From assembly GCA_049322795.1 (NCBI GenBank), contig JBMOQH010000024.1, forward strand, positions 124,001-188,000: DNA of 64,000 nt, written 5' to 3'. This stretch comes from Immundisolibacter sp049322795 (GTDB taxonomy: Bacteria > Pseudomonadota > Gammaproteobacteria > Immundisolibacterales > Immundisolibacteraceae). The position numbers were made by a program, and so were the translations under genes. The stretch's first letter is position 1; each line of letters starts with the position of its first letter. Positions 1 to 8,644 of this stretch are shown here, in pieces. The notes beneath the pieces were generated by a model. The model had not been told where the DNA came from. It saw nothing but the letters and a program-made list of their open reading frames with translations, and searched no databases.

Positions 1-624
1 GCGCGCGAGATGAACCGGCCGTGCATCACGGCCACGCAGATGATGGAGTCGATGATCGAGAACCCGGTGCCGACGCGCGCCGAGGTGCTCGACGTCGCCA
101 ACGCCGTCATGGACGGCACCGACGCGGTGATGCTGTCGGCCGAAACCTCGGTCGGTGCCTACCCGGTGCGGGTGGTGGAAACGGTGGCGCGCATCTGTCT
201 GGGCGCCGAACGCTACCCGGTGACCGAGCGGTCCGTGCGCCGTTTTGCCAGCCACTTCGATCGCTCGGACGAGACCATCGCCATGGCCGCCAGCTACATC
301 GCGCGCAACGCGCCGATCAGCGCCGCGGTTGCGCTCACCGACTCCGGTCACACGGCCCTGCTGCTGTCGCGCCTGCTGCACGGCGTGCCGATCTTCGCCA
401 TGACCGAGCACGCCCGCACCCGTCGCCGGCTGGCGCTGCTGCGCGGCGTCACCGCCGTCGAGTTCGACCGCGGCGCGCAGCCCTATTACGAAGTGGCGCG
501 CGACGCGCTGGCGCAGCTGAAGGAGGGTGGCCTGCTGACCAAGGGCACGCGGGTGCTGGTCACCAAGGGCGACCGCCCCGGGTCGGGGCACACCAACACG
601 CTGCTGCTGCTCGAAGTGAGCTGA
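1..624 (+). CDS. pyk: Pyruvate kinase, C-terminal part (5' end outside window)
   Basis: The reading frame is open from the first base and ends at a TGA, giving about 207 residues of the C-terminal part of pyruvate kinase, which makes pyruvate and ATP from phosphoenolpyruvate and ADP in the last step of glycolysis. Near the start are the conserved ITATQMMESM and PTRAEVLDVANAVMDGTDAV segments followed by MLSAET, which line the end of the catalytic barrel. The rest, ending in KGDRPGSGHTNTLLLLEV, is the C-terminal allosteric-type domain. The N-terminal half lies upstream of the window. The ATG at 10 is an internal methionine, not a start. Confidence 0.95.
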   Translation, partial: AREMNRPCITATQMMESMIENPVPTRAEVLDVANAVMDGTDAVMLSAETSVGAYPVRVVETVARICLGAERYPVTERSVRRFASHFDRSDETIAMAASYIARNAPISAAVALTDSGHTALLLSRLLHGVPIFAMTEHARTRRRLALLRGVTAVEFDRGAQPYYEVARDALAQLKEGGLLTKGTRVLVTKGDRPGSGHTNTLLLLEVS

Positions 625-631
625 AGGAGGC

Positions 632-653
632 GCCGGACAAATCGGCGTCCGGC
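632..653. terminator. Small hairpin after pyruvate kinase
   Basis: GCCGGAC at 632-638 pairs perfectly with GTCCGGC at 647-653 across an 8-base loop. It sits just after the pyk stop and between two convergent genes. There is no clear T-run, so a terminator role is a guess from position. Confidence 0.35.
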
Positions 654-695
654 CGACGGGCGCGCCGCGAGGGCGCACCCGTCCCTTGCCCGGAC

Positions 696-1670
696 TCAGG
701 CGATGCCGAGTTCCTTGATGCGGCCGCGAATCCACTCGCGCTTTTCCGGTGCCACCTGGCGAATCGGCGAACGCATCACGCCGCCGGCCATGCCAAGCGC
801 CTCGTAGCAGACCTTGAGGTTGCCGAGCGTGGTGGCGTAGGTGAAGTTGCCGGACAGCGGCGCGAACATGATCTCGTCGTAGAAATCCCGAACGGGCTGA
901 AGTTGCTGGGAGATGGCATACGCCTCGTCCCACTTCCCGGCGCGCGCCAGCGCGGTGTACTGCTCCAGCAGGCCGCGCTTCTTGCCGTACAGGATGTGGG
1001 CGAAGGCGCCGTAGATCACCTGTCCGCCGGCACGAAGGTCGCTCAGCCAGTGGTGCTCGAAGGGGTCCGAGACGATGAAGTCCTCGCCCACCATGCGCCG
1101 CAGCTTCAGGCTGTCGTCGTGGTTCAGGCTGCCCTGCTTCATGCCGACGTAGCTCGGAATCTCCGCCAGCCGCCGCGACAGGTCCAGGCTGATCAGGTGC
1201 CCGGACACCATCGAGCGGTAGAACAGCAGCGCCAGGTTCGAGTGATCCGCCAAGTACTTGAAGTAGTCGTAGATTTCCTGGTCCGAGCGCAGCTGCACGA
1301 TGGGCGTGACCACCTCGGCCGCCACATAGCCCAGCGACTCGACGTAGTTGAGCTTCTCCATCGCCTGATGGACGCTCTGGTCGAAGATGATGGTGTGCAG
1401 CGGAATGCGCCCGCCGGCCGCCTCGGCCACCACCTCGTGATAGCGCTTCCACTCAGTCACCGAGGTGTTCCAACACTCGGCAACGAAGCCGCCCATGACG
1501 AGTCCGCTCTCGCCGATGTCGATCAGGTGCTCGACGTTGCGCCGCAGGCCGTCCTCATCCAGGCTGTCGTCGGCCTTGAACGGCGTGCACGGGCAGTCGT
1601 ACCAGTCGCGGATGGTCGCCTTGGCCCAGGCCTTGGCCTCGGACTTGGTGAACGGAAGTTTGCTCGTCAT
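696..1670 (-). CDS. Dihydrodipicolinate synthase (DapA) family lyase/aldolase
   Basis: A 324-residue protein of the DapA/N-acetylneuraminate lyase superfamily, class I aldolases that form a Schiff base between a lysine and a 2-oxo acid. The likely Schiff-base lysine is in the segment YVGMKQG near residue 183. The family barrel is recognisable from GESGLVMGGFVAE onward. It is probably not the biosynthetic DapA: the usual YN motif before the lysine is FYRSM here, and the neighbours are catabolic. In aromatic degraders this family includes hydratase-aldolases such as NahE and PhdJ, a plausible but unproven role. A paralogue lies at 21193-22185; both share a SEAKAWA N-terminal motif and a P-V/I-IQLRSD block followed by YKYL/FKYL-DHS. 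Confidence 0.8.
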   Translation of the reverse strand: MTSKLPFTKSEAKAWAKATIRDWYDCPCTPFKADDSLDEDGLRRNVEHLIDIGESGLVMGGFVAECWNTSVTEWKRYHEVVAEAAGGRIPLHTIIFDQSVHQAMEKLNYVESLGYVAAEVVTPIVQLRSDQEIYDYFKYLADHSNLALLFYRSMVSGHLISLDLSRRLAEIPSYVGMKQGSLNHDDSLKLRRMVGEDFIVSDPFEHHWLSDLRAGGQVIYGAFAHILYGKKRGLLEQYTALARAGKWDEAYAISQQLQPVRDFYDEIMFAPLSGNFTYATTLGNLKVCYEALGMAGGVMRSPIRQVAPEKREWIRGRIKELGIA

Positions 1671-1699
1671 GGGTCACCTCAAGATTTGATAACAGTCAA

Positions 1700-1984
1700 T
1701 TACAGGGCATCGATGAGAACCAGGTTCATGTCGATCGCCTGGTCACGAATGCGCTTGAGCGGCTGGTAGTCGGGATCGGCCAGCCACGCATCCACCGCCG
1801 CCCGATCCGGAAAACGAAACACCACCACCGAGTCGGTGCCCTCGCCGTGCAGGCATTCGGGCGCGTTGCTGCGGCCGATCAGCTCGCCGCCGTGGCGCCG
1901 CACGACCGGAGCCGCGCCCTTGCGGTACTCGGCCAGCAGATCCCAGTCTTTCACGCGCTGGGTGGCAATCATGATTACGGCCAT
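1700..1984 (-). CDS. DUF1330 domain protein
   Basis: A 94-residue protein starting MAVIMIATQRVKDWDLLAEY, the usual opening of small DUF1330 proteins with a ferredoxin-like dimeric alpha/beta-barrel fold. The conserved GTDSVVVFRFPDRAAVDAWL segment and a Y-Q-P-L-K-R-IRDQA stretch support the family. The ATG at 1984 was chosen because longer readings extend into the molybdenum hydroxylase gene with arginine- and serine-rich shadow sequence. It lies 16 bp downstream of the large-subunit gene on the same strand and probably shares its transcript. The family has no firmly assigned reaction. Confidence 0.8.
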   Translation of the reverse strand: MAVIMIATQRVKDWDLLAEYRKGAAPVVRRHGGELIGRSNAPECLHGEGTDSVVVFRFPDRAAVDAWLADPDYQPLKRIRDQAIDMNLVLIDAL

Positions 1985-2000
1985 GGTTGTGCTCCTGCTC

Positions 2001-4250
2001 TCAGGCCGCCCGGGGGCGGCGGGTTTGCTGCACGAGGTCGTAGACGCGTTCTGCGCTGACCGGCAGCTGCATGACGGGGGCGCCGATGGCGTCGGCCACC
2101 GCATTGGCGATGGCGGCCGGCGCCGGCACGTTGGCGGCCTCGGCGATCGGCCCGCAGTTGAACGGCCCCGGGCCTTCGGGGCGCTCCAGCAGCACGGTGT
2201 TCAGTGCGGGCATGTCGGCGATGCAGGGAATCTTGTAGTCGCCGAGGTGCAGCGCCAGCGGCTGGCCATCCTGCATGCGGTGCTCGGACATCAGCGCGAA
2301 ACCGAGACCCATCATCAGCCCACCCTCGATCTGCCCCTGGTGCGCCACCGGGTTCACGACGGTGCCGACATCATGCGCGCTGGTGATGCGACGCACGGTC
2401 ACCTGGCCGGTTTCGGGGTCGACCGCCACTTCCGCCACCTGGGCAGTGAAGTTGGTGTCCGGCTGCTCCGGGAACAGGCCGATCTTCTGATACACCTGCG
2501 CCCGCACCGGCTCGCCGGCCTCCCGGGCGAGATCGGCCAGCGTGAGCTCCCGCCCGCCCGCGCTGACGCGCCCGCCCTCCCAGGCGAGCACGTCCGGCGC
2601 GCAACCGAGCGCCTGCGCGGCAATCGGCGCCAACTTCTCGCGCAGCGCCGCGACGGCGTTCATCACCGTCTGGCCGACGGCGTAGGTGGTGCGGCAGCCG
2701 CCGACGCCGAAATCGAACGGCAGCTCGTCGGTATTGGCGATATGGATGCGCACCGCGGCCGGCGGGATGTCGAGCGCCTCGCCGACGAACTGCTGCACGG
2801 CGGTGAAGGTGCCCTGCCCCGGGTCGCCGATGGGCAGCACCACGGTCACCTCGCCGGCGGGCGTCAGCTCGAGCGCACAGCTGGAATCGCCGCCCACCAC
2901 GCCGCGCTCGTACATGGCGATGCCAAAGCCGACGTTCGGCTCCTTGCCGCGCCGCTCGAAGTAGCCCGATTCGCGCAGCGCCGCCTCCAGCGTCTCGGCC
3001 GCGCGCACGGTCGGCCACGCGACGCCGGTCGGCGAGGCATCGCCCGGCCGCAGCACGTTGCGGCGGCGGAATTCGGCCGGGTCCATGCCGAGCGCGCGCG
3101 CGATCAGGTCGAACTGCGCCTCCACCGCGAACATGGTCTGCGGGCAGCCGGGGCTGCGCATGTGTCCGCCGGGGATGGTGTTGGTGTAGACCACCGTGCT
3201 GTGGATGTCGATGGCCGGCACGCGGTAGCAACTGGCGGCCTGGTCGGCGCCGTGCAGGTTCAGGTTCGGCAGCGGCTTGTAGGCACCGTAGGCACCACCG
3301 TTGAACTTGATGTCGACGTGCATGGCGGTGATCGTGCCGTCGCGGCGCACGCCGGTCTTGATGTCGATACGCGCAGCGTGACGCGCGTTGGCGGCCATCA
3401 GCTCCTCGGTGTAGCTCATCACCAGCTTCACCGGCCGGCCGGCCTCGCGTGAGAGGAGATACGCGACCGGCGCTTCCATCTGCGAGCCCTTGCCGCCGAA
3501 GTCGCCGCCGATGTGCAGGTTGTGCAGCCGGATGCTGGCCGGCTCCACGCCGAAACAGGCCGCCAGCTGCGCGCGCAGCATGTACGGGCTCTTGTTGGAG
3601 GCCCACACCTCGGCCCGGCCGTCCGCCTGCACGTTCGCCAGCACGGCGTGCGGCTCGAGGTAGCCGTGGTGCTCGGTGGGCGTGTGGAAGGTGTGCTCGA
3701 ACACCTGCTCGGCGCCCGCAAACCCGGCGTCGAGATCACCGTGCTGCCAGCGCATGTAGGCACATACGTTCGGCAGCTGGGGTTCCTGCGGGTGGGTGAA
3801 AGCGCCGGCGTAGGACTTCGGATCGGCGTGCACGCGCGGGGCGTCCGGCGCCAGCGCGGCGCCCACGTCGAACACCGCCGGCAGTTCCTCGTACTCCACC
3901 TCGATCAGCGACAGCGCCTGCTCGGCGATGTCGCGCGTCTGCGCCGCCACCGCCGCCACGCGGTCGCCGACGAAGCGCACCGTGTCCACCGCCAGCACGG
4001 CGTGGTCGCGGATGGCGCGGCCCGTGTAGTAGGGGAAATCCTTGCCCGTGACCACCGCGTACACGCCGGGCAGCGCCCGCGCTGCCGCGGTGTCGATGCT
4101 GACAATGCGCGCGTGCGCATAGGGGCTGCGCAGGATGCGCCCCCAAGCCATGCCGGGCAGCACGTAATCGGCGGCGTAACGGGCGGCACCGGTCACCTTG
4201 TCCGGACCTTCCATGCGGGCGGTGCGCTGGCCGACGAATTTGTGCGCCAT
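2001..4250 (-). CDS. Xanthine dehydrogenase-family molybdenum hydroxylase, large (molybdopterin) subunit
   Basis: A 749-residue molybdopterin-cytosine-dinucleotide subunit of the xanthine dehydrogenase/CO dehydrogenase family. The N-terminal a/b hammerhead domain starts RMEGPDKVTGAARYAADY; the cofactor-binding parts include GGDFGGKGSQMEAPVAYLL and GGHMRSPGCPQTMFAVEA. A glutamate in CGPIAEAANVPAPAAIANAV near the C-terminus occupies the place of the family's catalytic glutamate. The copper-binding cysteine loop of true CO dehydrogenase (CSFR) is absent, so it more likely hydroxylates an organic substrate, possibly an N-heterocycle or acyl-CoA. The ATG at 4250 has a GAGGAGAGGAAA ribosome site. 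The small and medium subunit genes lie divergently across a 113-bp spacer. Confidence 0.9.
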   Translation of the reverse strand: MAHKFVGQRTARMEGPDKVTGAARYAADYVLPGMAWGRILRSPYAHARIVSIDTAAARALPGVYAVVTGKDFPYYTGRAIRDHAVLAVDTVRFVGDRVAAVAAQTRDIAEQALSLIEVEYEELPAVFDVGAALAPDAPRVHADPKSYAGAFTHPQEPQLPNVCAYMRWQHGDLDAGFAGAEQVFEHTFHTPTEHHGYLEPHAVLANVQADGRAEVWASNKSPYMLRAQLAACFGVEPASIRLHNLHIGGDFGGKGSQMEAPVAYLLSREAGRPVKLVMSYTEELMAANARHAARIDIKTGVRRDGTITAMHVDIKFNGGAYGAYKPLPNLNLHGADQAASCYRVPAIDIHSTVVYTNTIPGGHMRSPGCPQTMFAVEAQFDLIARALGMDPAEFRRRNVLRPGDASPTGVAWPTVRAAETLEAALRESGYFERRGKEPNVGFGIAMYERGVVGGDSSCALELTPAGEVTVVLPIGDPGQGTFTAVQQFVGEALDIPPAAVRIHIANTDELPFDFGVGGCRTTYAVGQTVMNAVAALREKLAPIAAQALGCAPDVLAWEGGRVSAGGRELTLADLAREAGEPVRAQVYQKIGLFPEQPDTNFTAQVAEVAVDPETGQVTVRRITSAHDVGTVVNPVAHQGQIEGGLMMGLGFALMSEHRMQDGQPLALHLGDYKIPCIADMPALNTVLLERPEGPGPFNCGPIAEAANVPAPAAIANAVADAIGAPVMQLPVSAERVYDLVQQTRRPRAA

Positions 4251-4363
4251 GGACTTTCCTCTCCTCGCGTCGGATATCAATCGCCCGGTCGGGGTGCCGG
4301 CTGACGGTTCGGGACATTATCATGGCCCACAGTCGACCAAACGATCAGCAAGGAGGAGGCCGA

Positions 4364-4843
4364 ATGTCCGAGCCCACGGTGCCCCTGTCACTGCGCATCA
4401 ATGGCACGCCTTGGCAGGGCGAGGTTCCCGCCAGCCGCTTGTTGGTGGACTTTCTGCGCTACGACGTGGGCCTCACCGGCACCAAGGAAGGATGCAGCGT
4501 TGGGGTGTGCGGCGCCTGCACGGTGCGGCTCGACGGCCGGCTGGTGAGCTCCTGTCTCACGCTGGCGGCGATGGCCGACGGCACCGAAGTCACCACCGTC
4601 GAGGGCCTGGCCGGGCGCGAGGATCTGAAGCCCATCCAGCGCGCATTCATCGAGCACGGCGGCTTTCAGTGCGGCATCTGCACGCCGGGCCAGCTGCTGG
4701 CCGCGCAGGCGTTGCTGGAAACCGACCCGCAGCCGGACGAGGCCGCCATCCGCGGCTGGATGATGAGCAACCTGTGCCGCTGCACCGGCTACTACGGCAT
4801 CGTGCGCTCCATCGAGGCCGCCGCCGCTGGAGAAACCTCGTGA
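4364..4843 (+). CDS. Molybdenum hydroxylase, [2Fe-2S] small subunit
   Basis: A 159-residue iron-sulfur subunit carrying electrons from the molybdenum centre to the flavin subunit. The plant-ferredoxin-type cluster motif is CSVGVCGAC with a further cysteine in SSCLTLA. The second, C-terminal cluster motif is CGICTPGQLL followed by CRCTGYYGIV. Length and domain order match CoxS/CutS/QorS-type subunits. The ATG at 4364 was chosen for the AAGGAGG ribosome site 8 bases upstream. Its stop overlaps the GTG of the next gene, so the two are translationally coupled. Confidence 0.95.
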   Translation: MSEPTVPLSLRINGTPWQGEVPASRLLVDFLRYDVGLTGTKEGCSVGVCGACTVRLDGRLVSSCLTLAAMADGTEVTTVEGLAGREDLKPIQRAFIEHGGFQCGICTPGQLLAAQALLETDPQPDEAAIRGWMMSNLCRCTGYYGIVRSIEAAAAGETS

Positions 4844-5709
4844 GGGGCTTCGACTTCAGGGCACCGGACAGCCTGGACGGCGTGTGCGAGCTGCTGACCG
4901 AATATGGCAGCGACGCCAAGCTGCTGGCTGGCGGCACCGGCCTGCTGAACCTGATGAAGCAGGAGCTGGTGCAGCCGGCCGTGCTGGTCAGCCTGCAGCG
5001 CGTGCCGGATCTCGCAGCGCTTACGGTGGACAGTGAGGGCGTTCGCGCCGGCGCCTTCGTGCGCCACCGGCAGATGGAAACCGACGCCGCCGTGCAGCGC
5101 GGCGTGCCGCTGCTGGCCGCTGCCTACGGCCACGTGGCGACGGTGCGCATCCGCATGTCCGCCACCGTCGGCGGCGGGCTTGCCCATGCCGACCCGGCAA
5201 TGGACGCCCCGGCCGTGTGGAAGGTGCTCGGCGCCACCGTGCACGCGCGCTCGGCCAGCGGGACGCGGCAGATTGCGGCGGACGACTTCTTCGAGGACTT
5301 CTACACCACCGCGTTGGCGCCCGAGGAGGTGCTCACCGAAGTCACCGCCCCGCTGCCACCGGCCGGCGCCGGCTGGTCGTATCAGAAATTCCTGCCGCGC
5401 AGCGCCGACGACTACGCCGCCGTGTCGGTCGCCGCCCTGCTGGCGCTGGACGGGAACGGTCACGTCAGCCAGGCCCGCGTCGGCATCGGCTCGGCGGCGC
5501 CGATTCCCATTCTGGCGGATGCCGTCGGCGCGGCGCTGATCGGCCAGTCACCCACGCCCGAGGCCATCGCCGCGGCGGCGGAACTGGCGCGCGACGCGGT
5601 CGACCCGCTCGATGACCTGCGCGGCAGCGCCGCCTACAAGCGCGACATGGCCGTCGTGTTCACCCGCCGCGCGCTGGCCGAGGCTGCCGCCCGCGCCCGG
5701 CACGCCTGA
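4840..5709 (+). CDS. Molybdenum hydroxylase, FAD-binding medium subunit
   Basis: A 289-residue FAD subunit of the CoxM/CutM type. The two flavin-binding motifs are visible: LLAGGTGLLNLMKQ near residue 30 and TVGGGLAHADPAMDAPAV near residue 110. A CO-dehydrogenase flavoprotein C-terminal domain follows. The start is taken as GTG at 4840, which overlaps the small-subunit stop in a GTGA arrangement and gives the expected N-terminus VRGFDFRAPDSLDGVCELL. With the genes at 2001 and 4364 it completes an L, M, S enzyme; the electron acceptor is not identifiable here. Confidence 0.9.
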   Translation: MRGFDFRAPDSLDGVCELLTEYGSDAKLLAGGTGLLNLMKQELVQPAVLVSLQRVPDLAALTVDSEGVRAGAFVRHRQMETDAAVQRGVPLLAAAYGHVATVRIRMSATVGGGLAHADPAMDAPAVWKVLGATVHARSASGTRQIAADDFFEDFYTTALAPEEVLTEVTAPLPPAGAGWSYQKFLPRSADDYAAVSVAALLALDGNGHVSQARVGIGSAAPIPILADAVGAALIGQSPTPEAIAAAAELARDAVDPLDDLRGSAAYKRDMAVVFTRRALAEAAARARHA

Positions 5710-5730
5710 TCGACCACCCGGACCTCCTGC

Positions 5731-6186
5731 ATGGAATTCGAATTCAGATCCACTCTGCCGGCGGCGGTCGATGCCGTCTGGGCAGCGCTCGAGGACATCG
5801 AGCGCGTCGCCCTGTGCATACCGGGCGTGGTGCGCGTGGCGCGCGAGGAAGATGACCGCTACGCCGGCGCGCTGCGCATCAAGGTCGGGCCGATCGCGCT
5901 CGAACTCGGTGGCCTGGTCACGGTCGAGTTGCTGGATGCCACCACGCGCACGCTGCGCTTTCTCGGCGAGGCCAAGGACCGCCGCGTGCCGGGGCAGATC
6001 AAGAGCCGCGCCACGCTGATCGTGAGCGAGCACGTGGACGGCGGCAGCGAGCTGTACCTGCACAGCGATACCCACATCCTGGGCAAGCTCGGCGAGTTCG
6101 GGCAGCCGGTGGTGCGCAAGAAGACCGAGCAGGTGCTGCGGGAATTCACCGAGAACCTCGGCCAGCGTCTCGGCGAGCCGGGCTGA
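5731..6186 (+). CDS. CoxG-like SRPBCC family protein
   Basis: A 151-residue protein starting MEFEFRSTLPAAVDAVWAAL, typical of the carbon monoxide dehydrogenase subunit G (CoxG) family with a START/Bet v1-like lipid-binding fold. The central CIPGVVRV segment is a family landmark. CoxG proteins accompany many molybdenum hydroxylases and are proposed to help membrane attachment or cofactor maturation; that role is inferred from the family. It lies 21 bp after the FAD subunit on the same strand and is probably cotranscribed. It lacks the membrane anchor seen in longer CoxG proteins. Confidence 0.85.
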   Translation: MEFEFRSTLPAAVDAVWAALEDIERVALCIPGVVRVAREEDDRYAGALRIKVGPIALELGGLVTVELLDATTRTLRFLGEAKDRRVPGQIKSRATLIVSEHVDGGSELYLHSDTHILGKLGEFGQPVVRKKTEQVLREFTENLGQRLGEPG

Positions 6187-6223
6187 ACGCCGATTCCTCC
6201 ACACCCAACACAAGGAGCAAACG

Positions 6224-7234
6224 ATGCGTGTGGCAATTCTGGGCGCCGGGGGGCTGGGCTCGGTCTTCGGCGCCGCGCTGGCGCTGGCCGGCGTGGAAGT
6301 GACGCTCATCGCCCGCCCGGCGCATGCGCAGGCCATCCGCAAGAATGGCCTCAAACTCACCGGCATCCGCGGCGAGCACATCATCCGCGAGCCGCTCACC
6401 GCCGTGGACGACCCCCGCGACGCGCAGGGTGAGTTCGACTACCTGATCGTCGGCGTCAAGGGCAAGGACACCGACGCCGCGCTCGAAGGCGCCAACTGCC
6501 TCAAGGACCGCATCAAGACCGCGCTGTCGTTCCAGAACAACGTGGTGAAGGAGGAAATCCTCGCCCGCTGGCTCGGCGATCCCGCCCGCGTGATCGGCTT
6601 CTCCACCATCGAGGCCGGCCACCTGGTCGAGCCCGGCCACGTGCACAACGGTCTCACCATCCCCACCACCAACTACGTCGGCGAGATGGACGGCACGCTC
6701 ACGCCACGCGTCGAGGCGCTGGCGGACGCCTTCAACCGCGCCGGCATGGGCACCAGGGCCGTCACCAACATCCGCCAGGTGCTGTGGGAAAAACTCACGC
6801 AGATCTGCGGCGCCGCGGCCTGGTCGGTGAGCTGTCTCGCCGGCGGCAAGGATCTCGGCTACCCGGACGGTCTGGTGGTGCCCGAAGGCGCCGCCCACTA
6901 CGTGCAGGTGGGCCGCGACGCGCTGGCCGTGTACAAGGCCATGGGCTACACGCCGCAGAACTTCTACGCGCCAGTGTCCAAGCTCAAGGAACTGGACGCG
7001 GCCACCGACTTCGACGCCGCCGTCGAGATGATGATGGAACTCGGTCGCGGCATGCAGGCGCAGGGCTACCGCGGCAGCACCTCCATGCACGAGGACGTCC
7101 GCCGCGGCAAGAAGACCGAGGTCGACTGGATCATCAAGCCCTTCATCGACAAGGGCAAGGAACTGGGCGTGCCGGTGCCGACGCTGACGGCGGCGTACCG
7201 GATCATCAAGACCCTGGACGCGTATCTGAGCTGA
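6224..7234 (+). CDS. 2-dehydropantoate 2-reductase (ApbA/PanE) family oxidoreductase
   Basis: A 336-residue NAD(P)-dependent reductase of the ketopantoate reductase family. The N-terminal Rossmann motif is VAILGAGGLGSVFGAALALAG. A lysine in IVGVKGKDTDAAL and the segment LSFQNNVVKEE mark the substrate region, and WEKLTQICGAAAWSV begins the C-terminal helical domain. Its place after a molybdenum hydroxylase suggests a catabolic 2-oxo acid or 2-hydroxy acid substrate rather than pantothenate synthesis. A second family member is at 36166-37095. An AAGGAGC ribosome site precedes the ATG. Confidence 0.85.
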   Translation: MRVAILGAGGLGSVFGAALALAGVEVTLIARPAHAQAIRKNGLKLTGIRGEHIIREPLTAVDDPRDAQGEFDYLIVGVKGKDTDAALEGANCLKDRIKTALSFQNNVVKEEILARWLGDPARVIGFSTIEAGHLVEPGHVHNGLTIPTTNYVGEMDGTLTPRVEALADAFNRAGMGTRAVTNIRQVLWEKLTQICGAAAWSVSCLAGGKDLGYPDGLVVPEGAAHYVQVGRDALAVYKAMGYTPQNFYAPVSKLKELDAATDFDAAVEMMMELGRGMQAQGYRGSTSMHEDVRRGKKTEVDWIIKPFIDKGKELGVPVPTLTAAYRIIKTLDAYLS

Positions 7235-7335
7235 CAGGGCAGCCCGTCGTCTCTCGGCCTAGGCTTGCACTGGCCGGGCAGGGCATAAATGCGGCTCGCG
7301 GCGGCGTGGCCGTTGCGGCATCCACAGGGAACTCT

Positions 7336-8631
7336 GTGTCCGATCGTCTCGTGGCCCGTCTCGGCGGGCGGTTCTATTACGGCTGGGTGGTGCTGGCCGT
7401 CGCTTCGTTCGGCGGCTTCATCTCCGCCGGCAGCAGCCAGATGTATATCGGCTCCGTGCTGCTGGCCATCACGCAGGACACCGGCTGGACACATACCGCC
7501 ATTTCGAGCGCCCTGCTGGCCGGCACCGTCACCGGCGGGCTGGTCTCGCCGCTCGCCGGCGCGTGGGTGGACCGCCGCGGCCCGCGTCTGTTGATGGGCG
7601 CCGCGGCGGTGGTGATGGCGGCCGGCTTTGCGCTGATGGGCTGGAGTCCGTCGCTCGCGGTGTTCTTTCTGGGCTACATGCTGGCCCGCGGGGCGGCGCA
7701 GGGGGCGCTCGGCGGCGCCGCGCAGCGGGCGATTGCCGTGCACTGGTTCCTGCATTACCGGGGGCGGGCGCTCGGCATCGCCTCGATGTCGGTGCCGCTG
7801 GGCGGGGCGGCCATGGCGTTCGCCGGGGCCTGGGCGCAGCGACACGGCTGGGACTGGCGCGAGCTGTTCGTGGCCATGGGCGTGCTCAGCGTGCTGACGG
7901 TGGTGCCGGCGGCGTGGGTGCTGCTGCGCCGCAGTCCCGAGGCGATCGGTCTGCTGCCGGACGGCGGGCCTGTCGCGCTGCGCGAGACCAAGCCCGGCCG
8001 GCGGCCGCGACGCACCGGCGACGAGTACCCATGGACGCTGCCGCAGGCGCTGCGCACGCGCGCACTGCGCCTGCTGATGGCGGCCGCGGTGGTGGCCATC
8101 GCCGCCAACGGCACGGTGGTGTTCTACCACGTGATTTACCTGGTCAGCCGGGGCGTGTCGCAGGTGCAGGCGGTCACGGCGGTCAGCATCCTCGCGCTGA
8201 CCGGCGCGCTCGCCAATGTGGTGTGGGGGTATCTGTCGGAGTTCTTTTCCGAGCGGCGCCTGGCCATCGTGTCGCAGCTGCTGGCGGCCGGCGGCATTCT
8301 GCTGATGCTGACCGTGGACACCACCACCGGCGCCCTGGTGCTGTCGGCGGTGCTCGGTCTGCTGGTACGGGGCGAGGGTTCGCTGACCGGCCTCATTCTT
8401 TCCGACTATTTCGGGCGGTTCGCCTTCGGCCGCATCGCCGGCCTGATGGCCAGCTTTCAACTGGTGGCGCTGGGGCTCGGTCCGGTCATCGCGTCCGCCC
8501 TGTACGATGCCTTCCAGTCCTACGGCGTCATTTATGGCGTGATCGCGGCCGGCTATCTTGGCTCGGCCAGCTTCTACCTGCTGGCGCGCCGGCCGGTGCC
8601 GCCGGCGGATTCACAGTCTTTTCAATCCTGA
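7336..8631 (+). CDS. Major facilitator superfamily transporter
   Basis: A 431-residue membrane protein with about 12 hydrophobic segments, beginning FYYGWVVLAVASFGGFISAG, which resembles the monocarboxylate/oxalate-formate branch of the MFS. The loop AGAWVDRRGPRLLMG after the second or third helix is the family's D-R/K-x-G-x-R signature. The likely role is uptake of the acid degraded by the neighbouring enzymes. The start is uncertain: GTG at 7336 (VSDRLVARLGGRFYYGW) gives a sensible cytoplasmic N-terminus and lies 101 bp after the reductase gene. No strong ribosome site is visible. Confidence 0.85.
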   Translation: MSDRLVARLGGRFYYGWVVLAVASFGGFISAGSSQMYIGSVLLAITQDTGWTHTAISSALLAGTVTGGLVSPLAGAWVDRRGPRLLMGAAAVVMAAGFALMGWSPSLAVFFLGYMLARGAAQGALGGAAQRAIAVHWFLHYRGRALGIASMSVPLGGAAMAFAGAWAQRHGWDWRELFVAMGVLSVLTVVPAAWVLLRRSPEAIGLLPDGGPVALRETKPGRRPRRTGDEYPWTLPQALRTRALRLLMAAAVVAIAANGTVVFYHVIYLVSRGVSQVQAVTAVSILALTGALANVVWGYLSEFFSERRLAIVSQLLAAGGILLMLTVDTTTGALVLSAVLGLLVRGEGSLTGLILSDYFGRFAFGRIAGLMASFQLVALGLGPVIASALYDAFQSYGVIYGVIAAGYLGSASFYLLARRPVPPADSQSFQS

Positions 8632-8644
8632 CGAGGAGCACACG

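Noticed and set aside
21..1769. A 582-codon open frame on the plus strand
   Set aside because: It crosses pyruvate kinase and the antisense of the DapA-like gene, is rich in Arg, Ala, His and Gly, and has no family features. Long antisense frames like this are common in high-GC DNA; many others in the window were set aside for the same reason.
2001..5709. Aerobic carbon monoxide dehydrogenase (coxLSM)
   Set aside because: The large subunit lacks the CSFR copper-binding loop and the gene order differs, so only the wider molybdenum hydroxylase family is supported.
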